From NCBI GenBank assembly GCA_965213525.1, contig OZ243889.1, forward strand, positions 2,418,001 to 2,482,000: a stretch of DNA of 64,000 nucleotides, given 5' to 3'. Below, one piece after another: positions 49,319 to 57,500 of this stretch (positions within the stretch are counted from its first letter, which is position 1; every line of letters begins with the position of its first letter). Origin of the DNA: G965213525 sp965213525. Lineage in GTDB: Bacteria; Actinomycetota; Acidimicrobiia; Acidimicrobiales; Poriferisodalaceae. Made by a program: the position numbers and the translations under genes. The notes under the pieces were generated by a model, which made no database searches, was not told the DNA's origin, and saw only the letters and a program-made list of their open reading frames with translations.

Positions 49319-49819
49319 TCATGTGTCCAGCTTGCCCGACTTGTCGGCGAGATGCGCCTCGACGAACCACTGGAACAGCTCGAGCTCGCGCAGCTGACCG
49401 ATGACCATGTCCTCGGACACCGCGTCGAGGTCCTCGAGCTGCGCACGTGCAGCCCGGTGATCAGAGATCACGCCGTCGTAGACCTTGACGAGCTCGGCCA
49501 GGTGGTTGGCCACCAGGTCGCGACCGAGTGGGTAGTCCTCCCAGGTGCGCACCTTGATGACCGCCCCCGGGGTGCCGTGAGGCTCGCCGCCCATCGTGGC
49601 GATGCGCTCGGCCACGGTGTCGGTCATCTCCCGGACGGCGTCGACCTGGGGATCGAGCATCTCGTGCACGCCGATGAAGTTCGGCCCGACCACGTTCCAG
49701 TGCACGTGCTTCAAGGTGAGCTGCAGATCGATCAGGGCGGCGAGGCGACCCGAGAGCAGCTCGGCGGTCGTCGCGGCATCGACGTCGTCCAGCCCGGCGA
49801 CGGTGATCTTGCGGTCCAT
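49319..49819 (-). CDS. dps: Dps-family ferritin-like DNA-protection protein
   Basis: Protein of 166 aa that stores iron at a ferroxidase site and may coat DNA in stress. The inter-subunit site is visible as LTLKHVHWNVVGPNFIGVHEMLDPQVDAV (His, His, Asp and Glu ligands). The length is normal. ATG 49819 follows GAGGAGG. A GTTT-N16-GGGCA promoter lies 57 bases before it. It heads an operon with the stress-like membrane protein and the RCK-domain protein. Confidence 0.94.
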   Translation of the reverse strand: MDRKITVAGLDDVDAATTAELLSGRLAALIDLQLTLKHVHWNVVGPNFIGVHEMLDPQVDAVREMTDTVAERIATMGGEPHGTPGAVIKVRTWEDYPLGRDLVANHLAELVKVYDGVISDHRAARAQLEDLDAVSEDMVIGQLRELELFQWFVEAHLADKSGKLDT

Positions 49820-49875
49820 CAGGTCCTCCTCGGCGAACGGGTGCCGTCGGACCCCCGACGGCTCGGGCCGATCGT

Positions 49876-49900
49876 TGCCCGGTCAGGCCACAGATCAAAC
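49876..49900 (-). promoter_or_regulatory. SigF-type promoter of the dps operon
   Basis: GTTT (49900-49897), 16-base spacer, GGGCA (49880-49876): one mismatch to the SigF -10 element GGGTA, with the same spacing as the promoter at 47902. Confidence 0.6.
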
Positions 49901-49981
49901 TACCCGGGGCCACGCTCGTCGGGACCGCCGGCCCGCCAGTACCATCCTGGCGCCGCGATCGGACCCTCGGTGGAGGACGCA

Positions 49982-50284
49982 ATGGACGTCGCAATCGAAC
50001 GCCGAGGGGCGACGCTCGAGGTGGTCGTCGTCGGCGAGCTCGATGCCTCCAACAGCGGTGCCTTCCGTGACGCGGTCGGCGAGCACCTCGACGAGTCGGT
50101 GTCACTGGTGGAGGTCCGGGCGAACGAGCTGCGCTTCGTCGACTCCTCGGGCATCTCCGAGATGGTCGAGATCCACCAGCGCGTCGACGGCAACGGCGGC
50201 CGGCTCACCGTCAACGAGCCCACGCCGGCGGTCCGCAGGATCCTCGAGATCACCGGGCTGTCCGAGGCGTTCGGCCTGGCGTGA
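49982..50284 (+). CDS. rsbV: STAS-domain anti-anti-sigma factor (RsbV-type)
   Basis: STAS protein of 100 aa: VVVVGELDASNSGAFRDAV, LRFVDSSGISEMVEIHQRV (DSSG with the phosphorylatable serine) and ITGLSEAFGL. In its unphosphorylated form it should bind the anti-sigma factor encoded next and free SigF. ATG follows GGAGG by five bases. Its stop lies at the first copy of a 17-bp repeat that separates it from the next gene. Confidence 0.93.
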   Translation: MDVAIERRGATLEVVVVGELDASNSGAFRDAVGEHLDESVSLVEVRANELRFVDSSGISEMVEIHQRVDGNGGRLTVNEPTPAVRRILEITGLSEAFGLA

Positions 50285-50326
50285 GCACCGACCCGCGATG
50301 AGCACCGACCCGCGATGAGCACCGAC
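50282..50326. repeat. 17-bp tandem repeat at the rsbV-rsbW junction
   Basis: Copies at 50282-50298 and 50299-50315 are identical (TGAGCACCGACCCGCGA), and the first 11 bases recur at 50316. Each copy boundary yields a start codon followed by AGCACCGAC, but in different frames; only ATG 50315 opens rsbW. The first copy contains the rsbV stop. Confidence 0.9.
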
Positions 50327-50710
50327 ACGACCCATCGCATCGTGTTGGAGGTGCCGGTCGACCCCCTGGGGGTGCGGCTGGCCCGTCTCGTGGCCGCCGG
50401 CCTCGGCGATGAGGCAGGACTCGACCTCGAGCGGATCGACGACCTGCGCATCGGCATCGACGAGCTGCTCTTCCTCGTCGTCGAGCACGACGACCCCCCC
50501 GGCGGGCCCTTCCGCCTCGACGTGTCGATCGGGCCCGAGGAGCTGATCGTGGCCGGGGACGTCGCCACCCCCGACGAGTGGGTTGCCCCCGCGGTCGAGC
50601 CCGGGTCGATCCAGGCGGCGGTGCTGGCCGGGGTGAGCAGCGACTACGAGGTGGACGCCGCGCCGGGGCGGTTCTCGTTCCGCCTGCGCACCCGGCTCGA
50701 CGGCGCGTGA
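50315..50710 (+). CDS. rsbW: Anti-sigma factor of the RsbW/UsfX type
   Basis: HATPase-like protein of 131 aa lying between rsbV and sigF. The helix IDDLRIGIDELLFLVVEHDD aligns with the N-box region, but the Asn for Mg-ATP is absent, and the glycine-rich G-boxes are not evident. M. tuberculosis UsfX, the SigF anti-sigma factor, also lacks a typical N-box Asn. It is predicted to bind SigF and be released by RsbV. Its start is set by a 17-bp repeat, and it overlaps sigF in GTGA. Confidence 0.85.
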   Translation: MSTDTTHRIVLEVPVDPLGVRLARLVAAGLGDEAGLDLERIDDLRIGIDELLFLVVEHDDPPGGPFRLDVSIGPEELIVAGDVATPDEWVAPAVEPGSIQAAVLAGVSSDYEVDAAPGRFSFRLRTRLDGA

Positions 50711-51441
50711 CACCGGCCACCTCTGCTGTGGACGAGCGGTTCCGCCAGTACCGCAAGAGCCGCGACCGCAAGCTGCGCAACCGCCTCGTGGAGGACCACG
50801 CCGTCCTCGCCGAACGGGTCGCCCGTCGCTTCGCCGCCAGCGGGCCCGAGTCAGAGGACGTCCGCCAGGTCGCCATGGTCGGGCTGTTGAAGGCCGTCGA
50901 ACGCTTCGACCCGGACCGCCAGGTCAAGTTCGCGACCTTCGCCGAGCCGACGATCTCCGGCGAGATCCGCCGCCACTTCCGCGACCGGACCTGGGCGGTG
51001 CGCGTGGGCCGCAGGAACCAGGACCTGTCGTTGCGGATCCGCACGACGACCGAGGAGCTCAGCCAGCAGCTCGGGCGCACCCCACGACCGAGCGAGATCG
51101 CCGAGGCGTTGGGGGAGGACGTCACGGCGGTGCTGACAGCCCTGGACGCCCGAGCCGCCTACCGCCCGGACTCGATCGATGCCTCCTCCGGTGACGAACC
51201 CGAGCTGGCCGCCCGCCTCGGCTCCCTCGACGAGCGGCTCGAACGTTCCGTCGACGTCGTGGTCCTGCGGGCGGTGCTCGGCGAGCTGGCGCCCCGCGAG
51301 CGCGAGATCGTCCGCCTGCGCTTCGAGGAGGACCTGTCCCAGTCCGAGATCGCCCAACGCGTCGGCATCAGCCAGATGCACGTGTCGCGCCTGCTGCGCC
51401 GCACGTTGGCGCTGCTGCGCTCACGCCTCGCCGGCACCTGA
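50707..51441 (+). CDS. sigF: Sigma factor, SigF/SigB family
   Basis: Sigma-70 group 3 protein of 244 aa. Region 2 reads DVRQVAMVGLLKAVERFDPDRQVKFATFAEPTISGEIRRHFRDRTWAVRVGR, the stress-sigma pattern. Region 3 is EELSQQLGRTPRPSEIAEALG, and region 4 is RLRFEEDLSQSEIAQRVGISQMHVSRLLRRTL with its helix-turn-helix. It directs RNA polymerase to GTTT/GGGTA-type promoters, of which three occur nearby. It is co-translated with the anti-sigma gene. Confidence 0.94.
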   Translation: MTPATSAVDERFRQYRKSRDRKLRNRLVEDHAVLAERVARRFAASGPESEDVRQVAMVGLLKAVERFDPDRQVKFATFAEPTISGEIRRHFRDRTWAVRVGRRNQDLSLRIRTTTEELSQQLGRTPRPSEIAEALGEDVTAVLTALDARAAYRPDSIDASSGDEPELAARLGSLDERLERSVDVVVLRAVLGELAPREREIVRLRFEEDLSQSEIAQRVGISQMHVSRLLRRTLALLRSRLAGT

Positions 51442-51493
51442 ACCCCGCCTCGCGCCCCGGGCCGGCGGTGGGACGGTGCGTATCCTCGACCGG

Positions 51494-52744
51494 GTGTCGA
51501 TGCGACCGGCGACCACGCCAGCCGCCCCCATCAGGCCCGACGCCCCCCCGCCGATCATGTCGCTCGGGCTCGCACTGGCTCGCTGCGACGACCTCGGCGG
51601 GGTCGCTGAGGCCCTGCTCACCCACGGCCCCGGCGTGCTGGGCTCTGAGGTGCTCACCCTCGCCGTGCGCGACCCCGACGACGCTGGTCTGATCGCCCAC
51701 CACGGCTCGGGCGTCGCTGACCACGTCGCCGGGCGTTGGACGTCGTTGCCCGTCGATCGGTCGACGGTGATCGGTGCGGCGTACACGACCGGGGAGGTCG
51801 TCTCGGTCGACATCGACCAGATCGCCCGAAGCTTCCCCGCCGTCGTCGAGGACGCCCGGCGCCTCGGACTCCTCTGCTACCGGGCGGTGCCGTTGGTGGC
51901 CGAGGGCGAGATCGAGGGGGTGCTCGGGATCGGGTTCGACACCCGGCATCCGCCCGCGACCTCTGGGTCTGCGACCGACCTGAGCGATCTGGTGGCAGCG
52001 GTGCTGCACCGGGTGCGCAGGGCTCAGAGCACCAGGGCCCTGGTGAGTTCGTTCCAACAGGTGGCGCTGCCGACCCGGCCCTGGGCCCCGCTGGGGTGGG
52101 ACGTCGACACCTGCTACGTGCCGTCGCGCCGGGGCCTGACCGTCGGAGGCGATTGGTTCGATGCGTTCGCCCTCGATGACGACCGCTTCGTCGTCGCCGT
52201 CGGTGACGTGGTCGGCCACGGGCCGGTGGCCTCAGCGACGATGAGCGTCCTGCGAACGGCCACCCGGGTCATCTGCACCCCCGCCGACGACGACCCGTCG
52301 GCCCTGTTGGATCGCCTGTCGGCGTTGAGCGGCCGGCTCGACCTCGATCGCCACGCCACGGTCGTGCTGGCCGTGGTCGAGCGGGACACGGGGCGGGCCC
52401 GGGTCGCCAGCGCCGGACACCTGCCGCCCATCGTGCGGCGCCACGGTGGCACCGCTCGCCTCGTGGAGCTGGCCTCGGGGCCCCCCGTCGGGTGCGGGAT
52501 CGACGGTCGATGCGCCGTCGGCGAGATCGACCTGGGCGCCGGCGACGAACTGGTCCTGTTCACCGACGGGCTCGTCGAGCGCACCGGCGAGGTCATCGAC
52601 GACGGCCTCGCCCGCCTAGCCGAGGCCCTTGGTACCACCCCTGAGGTGCGGTCCCGCCGCCTCGTCGACCGGCTGACCGATCACCTCGACGCCGACGACG
52701 TCGCCATCTTGCGCCTGAGGCGGGCCTTCGACCTCGCCGCCTGA
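51494..52744 (+). CDS. rsbU: GAF-SpoIIE/PP2C phosphatase (RsbU-type)
   Basis: Protein of 416 aa. The N-terminal half is a GAF-like sensory domain (about residues 20-175; PVDRSTVIGAAYTTGEVVSVD, LCYRAVPLVAEGEIEGVLGIGF). The C-terminal half is a PP2C phosphatase with metal motifs GLTVGGDWFDAF, VAVGDVVGHGPVAS, ASAGHLPPIV and ELVLFTDGLVER. It should dephosphorylate the STAS protein and so switch SigF on. Start GTG 51494 or ATG 51500. It follows sigF by 52 bases. Confidence 0.92.
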   Translation: MSMRPATTPAAPIRPDAPPPIMSLGLALARCDDLGGVAEALLTHGPGVLGSEVLTLAVRDPDDAGLIAHHGSGVADHVAGRWTSLPVDRSTVIGAAYTTGEVVSVDIDQIARSFPAVVEDARRLGLLCYRAVPLVAEGEIEGVLGIGFDTRHPPATSGSATDLSDLVAAVLHRVRRAQSTRALVSSFQQVALPTRPWAPLGWDVDTCYVPSRRGLTVGGDWFDAFALDDDRFVVAVGDVVGHGPVASATMSVLRTATRVICTPADDDPSALLDRLSALSGRLDLDRHATVVLAVVERDTGRARVASAGHLPPIVRRHGGTARLVELASGPPVGCGIDGRCAVGEIDLGAGDELVLFTDGLVERTGEVIDDGLARLAEALGTTPEVRSRRLVDRLTDHLDADDVAILRLRRAFDLAA

Positions 52745-52754
52745 GGCCCCAGGC

Positions 52755-52779
52755 GTTTGGTGCGTCGCGGGAGTGGGCA
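52755..52779 (+). promoter_or_regulatory. SigF-type promoter of the antiporter gene
   Basis: GTTT (52755-52758), 16-base spacer, GGGCA (52775-52779), ten bases before the GTG start; the transcript would be almost leaderless. Same -10 variant as the dps promoter. Confidence 0.55.
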
Positions 52780-52788
52780 CGGACCCCG

Positions 52789-54615
52789 GTGCACGAAGCC
52801 GAGTTGCTGTCGCTCGCCGGCATCGTCGGTGGCGGCGTCGCGCTGCAGGTCCTGGCGGTCCGCGCCAAAGTCCCCGCCATCTTGTTGCTGCTCAGCGTCG
52901 GCCTGCTGGTCGGCCCGGTGTTCGACCTCGTCGATCCCGACGAGCTGCTCGGCGATCTGCTCTTCCCGATCGTGGCGCTCGCCGTCGGCGTCATCTTGTT
53001 CGAGGGGGCCATCGAGCTCGACGCCCGACGCCTCCGCGACAGCGCTCGGCCCGTCGCCCTGCTCGTGACCGTCGGTGCCGTGGTGACGGGGCTGGTCCTG
53101 GGCTTGGTCGCCGTCGGGGTGCTCGGCATCGATGCCGACGTGGCGGCCATCGCCGCCGCCATCCTGGTGGTCTCGGGACCGACCGTGGTGGGACCTCTCC
53201 TCGACCAGATCAGGGCCGAGCAACAGGTCGACGACACCCTGCGAGCCGAGGGCGTCCTCGTCGACCCCGTCGGCGCCATCGCCGCAGTCATCGTCGCCGA
53301 GGTCGTCCTGGCCCGGGGCGGTGACAGCGCCCTGGCTGAGATCGCGATCATCCTCGGCCTGACGCTGCTCGACGGCATCGTCCTGGGCGTGGTGTCTGGC
53401 ATCGGCATGGTGGCGGTGATGCGCCGCCGGCTCGTCCCTGACGGCATGCGCGCCCCGGTGGTCATCGCCGTCGTGCTCCTCGTGCTCGCCGTGGCCAACA
53501 GCCTCCAGGACGAGTCAGGGTTGCTGGCGGTCACGATCGCCGGGCTCGTCATCGGCTCGCGGCGAGGTCTCGACGTGCGGTCGATCGCCGAGGTCACCGC
53601 CTCGGCCCGGGTGCTGCTGCTCGGCGGGCTCTTCATCGTGCTCGCCGCCCGGGTCGACGGCGATGCGCTCTCCCAGGTCGCACCCGACGCCGTGGCCTTG
53701 ACCCTGGTGCTCGTGCTGGTCGCTCGCCCGCTGGCCGTCGCCGTCAGCGCCCTGCTCGGAGGGCTCGACGTGCGACGTGCCGCCCTCGTGGCCGTCGTGG
53801 CGCCCCGGGGCGTGGTCGCCGCCGCGGTGGCGTCGCTGTTCGGGCTGCGGCTCGAGGAGTCAGGGGCGGCGGGGGCCGAGACGCTTGCCCCCCTGGTCTT
53901 CGGGGTGATCGTCGGGTCGATCATCTGGACCGCGGCGGTGGCGACACCGGTGGCCCGTGCCCTCGGGCTGGCCGAGTCGACGCCCCGCACCCTCGTGCTC
54001 GTCCACGGGGGGCCCTTCGCCGAGCAGCTCGCCCGTCGCGTCACCGAGCGCGGCGGCAACGCAGTGGTCATCGAACCCGATCGACGCCGGGCGGCCGTGT
54101 TGCGCCAGCACGGCATCCAGGTGGTCGACGGTCAGGCCCTGGCCGACGGCACCCGACGTGAGGTGCCGTGGTGGAGGGTGGCCTCGGTCCTGCTGCTCGG
54201 CGGCGAGGACGAGGTCGATGCGCTCATCGCCGCTGAGTACCGCCGCCACGTGGACGGTTCGGCCATCGCCATGCTGCCGTCGCTGGTCGATGCCCACCCC
54301 CGTCACTCCCGCCGCCCCGATGACCTCGAGGTGCCCCTGTTGTTCGACGGACGCCTCGACGCCGGTTCGATCCGGGCGCGGCTGCGGGCCGGCGCCCAGG
54401 TCAAGGCGACCCCTCTGACCGAGGAGTTCGGGCTCGATCAGCTCCGCGAGGTGCACGGCGCCGACACCGTGCCGCTCATCATCATGGACGCCCAGGGCGT
54501 GCCGCGCATCGTCTTGAGCGCCGACCCCGTGACCCGGGCAGGCGACGTCGTGCTGCACCTCCCCCACGCCGCCACCGAGCCCCCGTCGCGCCCGGATCGA
54601 CAGGTCCGCTCCTGA
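52789..54615 (+). CDS. Na+/H+ (CPA1-type) antiporter with cytosolic domain
   Basis: Protein of 608 aa. The first 400 residues hold about 12 helices of a cation/proton antiporter (VILFEGAIELDARRLRDSARPVALL, LVVSGPTVVGPLLDQI, LVAVVAPRGVVAAAVASLFGL). The remainder is a cytosolic Rossmann-like part starting LVLVHGGPFAEQLARRVTERGGNAVVIEPDRRRAAVLRQHGIQVVDGQAL, which resembles TrkA-N without its full GxGxxG. It would exchange Na+ or K+ for H+ with nucleotide-linked gating. A SigF-type promoter sits just before it, tying it to salt or pH stress. Confidence 0.88.
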   Translation: MHEAELLSLAGIVGGGVALQVLAVRAKVPAILLLLSVGLLVGPVFDLVDPDELLGDLLFPIVALAVGVILFEGAIELDARRLRDSARPVALLVTVGAVVTGLVLGLVAVGVLGIDADVAAIAAAILVVSGPTVVGPLLDQIRAEQQVDDTLRAEGVLVDPVGAIAAVIVAEVVLARGGDSALAEIAIILGLTLLDGIVLGVVSGIGMVAVMRRRLVPDGMRAPVVIAVVLLVLAVANSLQDESGLLAVTIAGLVIGSRRGLDVRSIAEVTASARVLLLGGLFIVLAARVDGDALSQVAPDAVALTLVLVLVARPLAVAVSALLGGLDVRRAALVAVVAPRGVVAAAVASLFGLRLEESGAAGAETLAPLVFGVIVGSIIWTAAVATPVARALGLAESTPRTLVLVHGGPFAEQLARRVTERGGNAVVIEPDRRRAAVLRQHGIQVVDGQALADGTRREVPWWRVASVLLLGGEDEVDALIAAEYRRHVDGSAIAMLPSLVDAHPRHSRRPDDLEVPLLFDGRLDAGSIRARLRAGAQVKATPLTEEFGLDQLREVHGADTVPLIIMDAQGVPRIVLSADPVTRAGDVVLHLPHAATEPPSRPDRQVRS

Positions 54616-54619
54616 GCGG

Positions 54620-54665
54620 GCCCGCCCCGCCGCCGTGTCCGGACCGATCGTGACCCCGGGCGGGC
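54620..54665. terminator. Candidate terminator between convergent genes
   Basis: GCCCGCCC (54620-54627) pairs perfectly with GGGCGGGC (54658-54665); the loop contains the palindrome GTCCGGAC. It lies between the antiporter and the convergent DUF459 gene. No T-tract. Confidence 0.4.
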
Positions 54666-55949
54666 TCAGCCGCCGGTGACGCCGGGACCAGCGGGGCCGC
54701 CGTCGACGTCGCTGCCAGCCCCGCCCCCCGCAGCCCCAGCGCCGCCACCGGCTGGGTCGATCACCCCGGCCAGCTCGTCGATGATCGTCCCAGCCACGCG
54801 GTCGGCACCTGCGTTGGAGAGGTGGATGCCGTCTCCCTGGCGCAGATCGACGAGATCGCCCCCGGCGTCGGGGAGCACGGCGGCATAGCGCCCGGCTGGG
54901 TCACCCAGTGCCTCGGCGGTGGAGACGAAGCGGACCCACGGCCGGGACGCCGCCTCGGATGCATAGATGCGGCTCTGGGTGCCCATCCGCTCGTCGAACC
55001 CGGCGTCGCGCATCGGGGGCAGGCCGATCCAGAGCACCAGCCGGTCACCTTCGGCATCGGCGAGGAGGTCCATCACGCCGGCCACCCGGCGCCGGTACTC
55101 GGCCTCCCACCCGGCCGAGCCGGTCTGGTGCACCTCGCCGGCGGGGGTGACGATGCCCTGGGCGTCGTTGGCTCCCAGCATCACGACCATGACCTCGGGG
55201 TCGGCCCCGGTGGCGACGTCGAGGAACCTCGCCGGCCAGTCGAAGTAGTCGGGCCGGGTCAGTCCGGTGGCGACTCGGGCATCGACATCGGCCTCGACCT
55301 CCTCGACGTCGGCGAGGCGTCGCGCCAGCGCCGGCCCGAGATCGTTGACCAGGGAATCCCCGCCGATCCACACCCGCAGCGGTGCGGCGGCCGTCGGGGT
55401 GCGCAGCACCGGTTCGACCGTCCCCTGCCCGTCGCCCGTCACCCCCGGCTCGGCGCGCTCGGCAGGACGCAGGTCCTCCGGACTCCCACCGGGGTTCAGC
55501 GGTGCGCTCTGGTCGGCGCCGGGAGGGGGGGCGGTGGAACCGCCCCGTTCGCTCGCAGCCTCACCGGTCGGCCCTGGGCCGCCGCCCGTGGACCTGGCGT
55601 CGTCGGACAGGACGAGCACCTCGTCGCCGTGTCGGCGCCCGAGGGCGTCGTCGACGAGCTGGCGGGGACGGTGCAGCTGCAGCGCGTGGGCGACGTCCCG
55701 GACCGGTTCCCACACCGACAACGCTGCGTCGCGCCCGGTGCCGAAGGGCTTGCCCTCGGCGTCTCGCACCAGGGCGTCGGCGTTGAGCGCCGCAGCGACG
55801 ATCAGCGCCACCAGCCCGATGGCCAGCACGATCCCGGCGGGCCGGGTGCTGGCGTGGTGACCCTCATCTGGCCGGGCGGGGTGGCTCGGGTGCTCATCTG
55901 GGGGGCCCAGAGGCTGGCTCACCACCGCATCCGTGTCCGTCGCCGCCAC
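54666..55949 (-). CDS. DUF459 SGNH-hydrolase membrane protein
   Basis: Protein of 427 aa: one helix (about residues 39-56), a disordered linker to about 185, then a complete SGNH domain. Block I is WIGGDSLVND with the catalytic Ser near 197, block III VVMLGANDAQG and block V GDGIHLSNAGAD with Asp and His. DUF459 proteins usually accompany MBOAT acyltransferases and act on O-acyl groups of surface polymers. Here the MBOAT gene lies directly upstream in the same operon, so a two-step surface O-acylation system is likely. The tail is Gly-rich. Confidence 0.88.
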   Translation of the reverse strand: MAATDTDAVVSQPLGPPDEHPSHPARPDEGHHASTRPAGIVLAIGLVALIVAAALNADALVRDAEGKPFGTGRDAALSVWEPVRDVAHALQLHRPRQLVDDALGRRHGDEVLVLSDDARSTGGGPGPTGEAASERGGSTAPPPGADQSAPLNPGGSPEDLRPAERAEPGVTGDGQGTVEPVLRTPTAAAPLRVWIGGDSLVNDLGPALARRLADVEEVEADVDARVATGLTRPDYFDWPARFLDVATGADPEVMVVMLGANDAQGIVTPAGEVHQTGSAGWEAEYRRRVAGVMDLLADAEGDRLVLWIGLPPMRDAGFDERMGTQSRIYASEAASRPWVRFVSTAEALGDPAGRYAAVLPDAGGDLVDLRQGDGIHLSNAGADRVAGTIIDELAGVIDPAGGGAGAAGGGAGSDVDGGPAGPGVTGG

Positions 55950-55958
55950 CGGGCGAGG

Positions 55959-57476
55959 CTAGAACTGGAAGTAGATGAACGGGGCGACGCCCTCTGGCCC
56001 GAGGGCGTCGATGAGCACGAGGGCCACACCCACCAACGCCCCCTGGGCCAGCCATGACCGCTCCGCCACGGCGTCCTGCACGATGAGCACGGCTCGCTCG
56101 GGGACGAACTGGGCGGCGATGGCCCCGGCGACGACGAGCACCACGAGGGGGGTGACGAGCGGGGCCGCACCCCATGCCGTCAGCCGGCTCAGCAGCTCGA
56201 CGGCGGTGTCGAGACCATCGGCCCGGAAGAACACCCATCCGAGGCAGACCACGTGGAAGGTGACGAACCACCCGATCCATCGGGCGGCCGTTCGTGACAG
56301 ACCGAGCCGTGCCAGCGCCCCGGTCTCGTTGAGCCACCGCTCGGCGGCCAGCCATCCGCCGTGGAGCGCGCCCCACACGACGAACGTCCACGCCGCGCCG
56401 TGCCACAGCCCGCCGAGCAGCATGGTGAGGAACAGGTTCCGGTAGGTGAGCAGGCGTCCACCCCGGTTGCCGCCCAGCGAGATGTAGAGGTAGTCGCGCA
56501 ACCACCGCGACAACGTCATGTGCCACCGCCGCCAGAAGTCCTGCAGCGACGACGCCACGTACGGGGCGTCGAAGTTCTTCGGGAAGCGGAAGCCCAGCAG
56601 CAGGGCGCACCCGATGGCGATGTCGGTGTAGCCGCTGAAGTCGGCGTAGATCTGCACGGCGTAGGCGTAGATCGCCACGAGCACCTCGAGCGCTGATCGT
56701 TCAGCGGGCACGGCGAACACGGGATCGACGATCGCCTCGGCGAGGAAGCTCGCCACCACGACCTTCTTGAACAGCCCGACGAGCACGAGTCGAAACGCCT
56801 CGGCCGACTCGACTCGACGGGGGTCCGGGGGGCGATCGAGCTGGGGGGCCATCTCGCTGGCCCGCACGATCGGGCCAGCCACGAGCTGGGGGAAGAACGA
56901 CAGGTAGACGGCGAAGTCGAGGAAGGCCATGGGGGCGATCTCGCCCCGGGAGATGTCGATGAGGTAGCTGATCGCCTGGAAGGTGAAGAACGAGATGCCC
57001 ACGGGGAGCACCACCTCGAGCAGCGGCGCCGAGACGCCGATGCCGACATCGTCGAGGGCGTTGACCAACGAGGTGACGAAGAACCCGTAGTACTTGTAGG
57101 CGCCGAGCACCAACAGGTTCACCGCCACGCCGAGGCCGACGAGGCGGCGGGTCGTCACCAGGCGCGAGATCGCGAGCGGCTCAGAGGCCGGCGGGCCGGC
57201 CGACGTCACCGCGGCCGGGTACGTCGTCGGCCCCGACGACCCGGGCACCGGCTCGGAACCCGCATCCCGAGAGGCGGCGATGGCGTCACCCAGGTGGTGG
57301 TTGGCGACGATCGAGATGGCCAGCAAGATGACGTAGCCGGCATCCCACCACCCGTAGAAGAACAGGCTGGCGCCGAGCATGAACCACCGCCACCCGAACC
57401 AGCTGCGCCGCAGCAACCAGCTGAGCGGGAACACGACCACCATGAAGACGGCGAACTCGACGGTCGGGAACAGCAC
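55959..57476 (-). CDS. MBOAT-family membrane O-acyltransferase
   Basis: AlgI-like membrane protein of 505 aa with 11-12 helices. Conserved blocks are FPTVEFAVFMVVVFPLSW, GASLFFYGWWDAGYVILLA, YADFSGYTDIAIGCALLLGFRFPKNFDAPY, DFWRRWHMTLSRWLRDYLYISLGGNRGG and the active-site helix MLLGGLWHGAAWTFVVWGALHG with the essential His. It moves acyl groups, often acetyl, across the membrane to polysaccharide or peptidoglycan acceptors. The DUF459 partner follows after nine bases. Confidence 0.93.
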   Translation of the reverse strand: MLFPTVEFAVFMVVVFPLSWLLRRSWFGWRWFMLGASLFFYGWWDAGYVILLAISIVANHHLGDAIAASRDAGSEPVPGSSGPTTYPAAVTSAGPPASEPLAISRLVTTRRLVGLGVAVNLLVLGAYKYYGFFVTSLVNALDDVGIGVSAPLLEVVLPVGISFFTFQAISYLIDISRGEIAPMAFLDFAVYLSFFPQLVAGPIVRASEMAPQLDRPPDPRRVESAEAFRLVLVGLFKKVVVASFLAEAIVDPVFAVPAERSALEVLVAIYAYAVQIYADFSGYTDIAIGCALLLGFRFPKNFDAPYVASSLQDFWRRWHMTLSRWLRDYLYISLGGNRGGRLLTYRNLFLTMLLGGLWHGAAWTFVVWGALHGGWLAAERWLNETGALARLGLSRTAARWIGWFVTFHVVCLGWVFFRADGLDTAVELLSRLTAWGAAPLVTPLVVLVVAGAIAAQFVPERAVLIVQDAVAERSWLAQGALVGVALVLIDALGPEGVAPFIYFQF

Positions 57477-57500
57477 CGGGCGGTGACGGTAGCGGCGACC

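Noticed and set aside
49820..49981. SigF-type promoter for rsbV itself
   Set aside because: No GTTT with a GGGTA-like box at 15-17 bases on the plus strand; only TACCAT near 49939 could serve as an ordinary -10 box.
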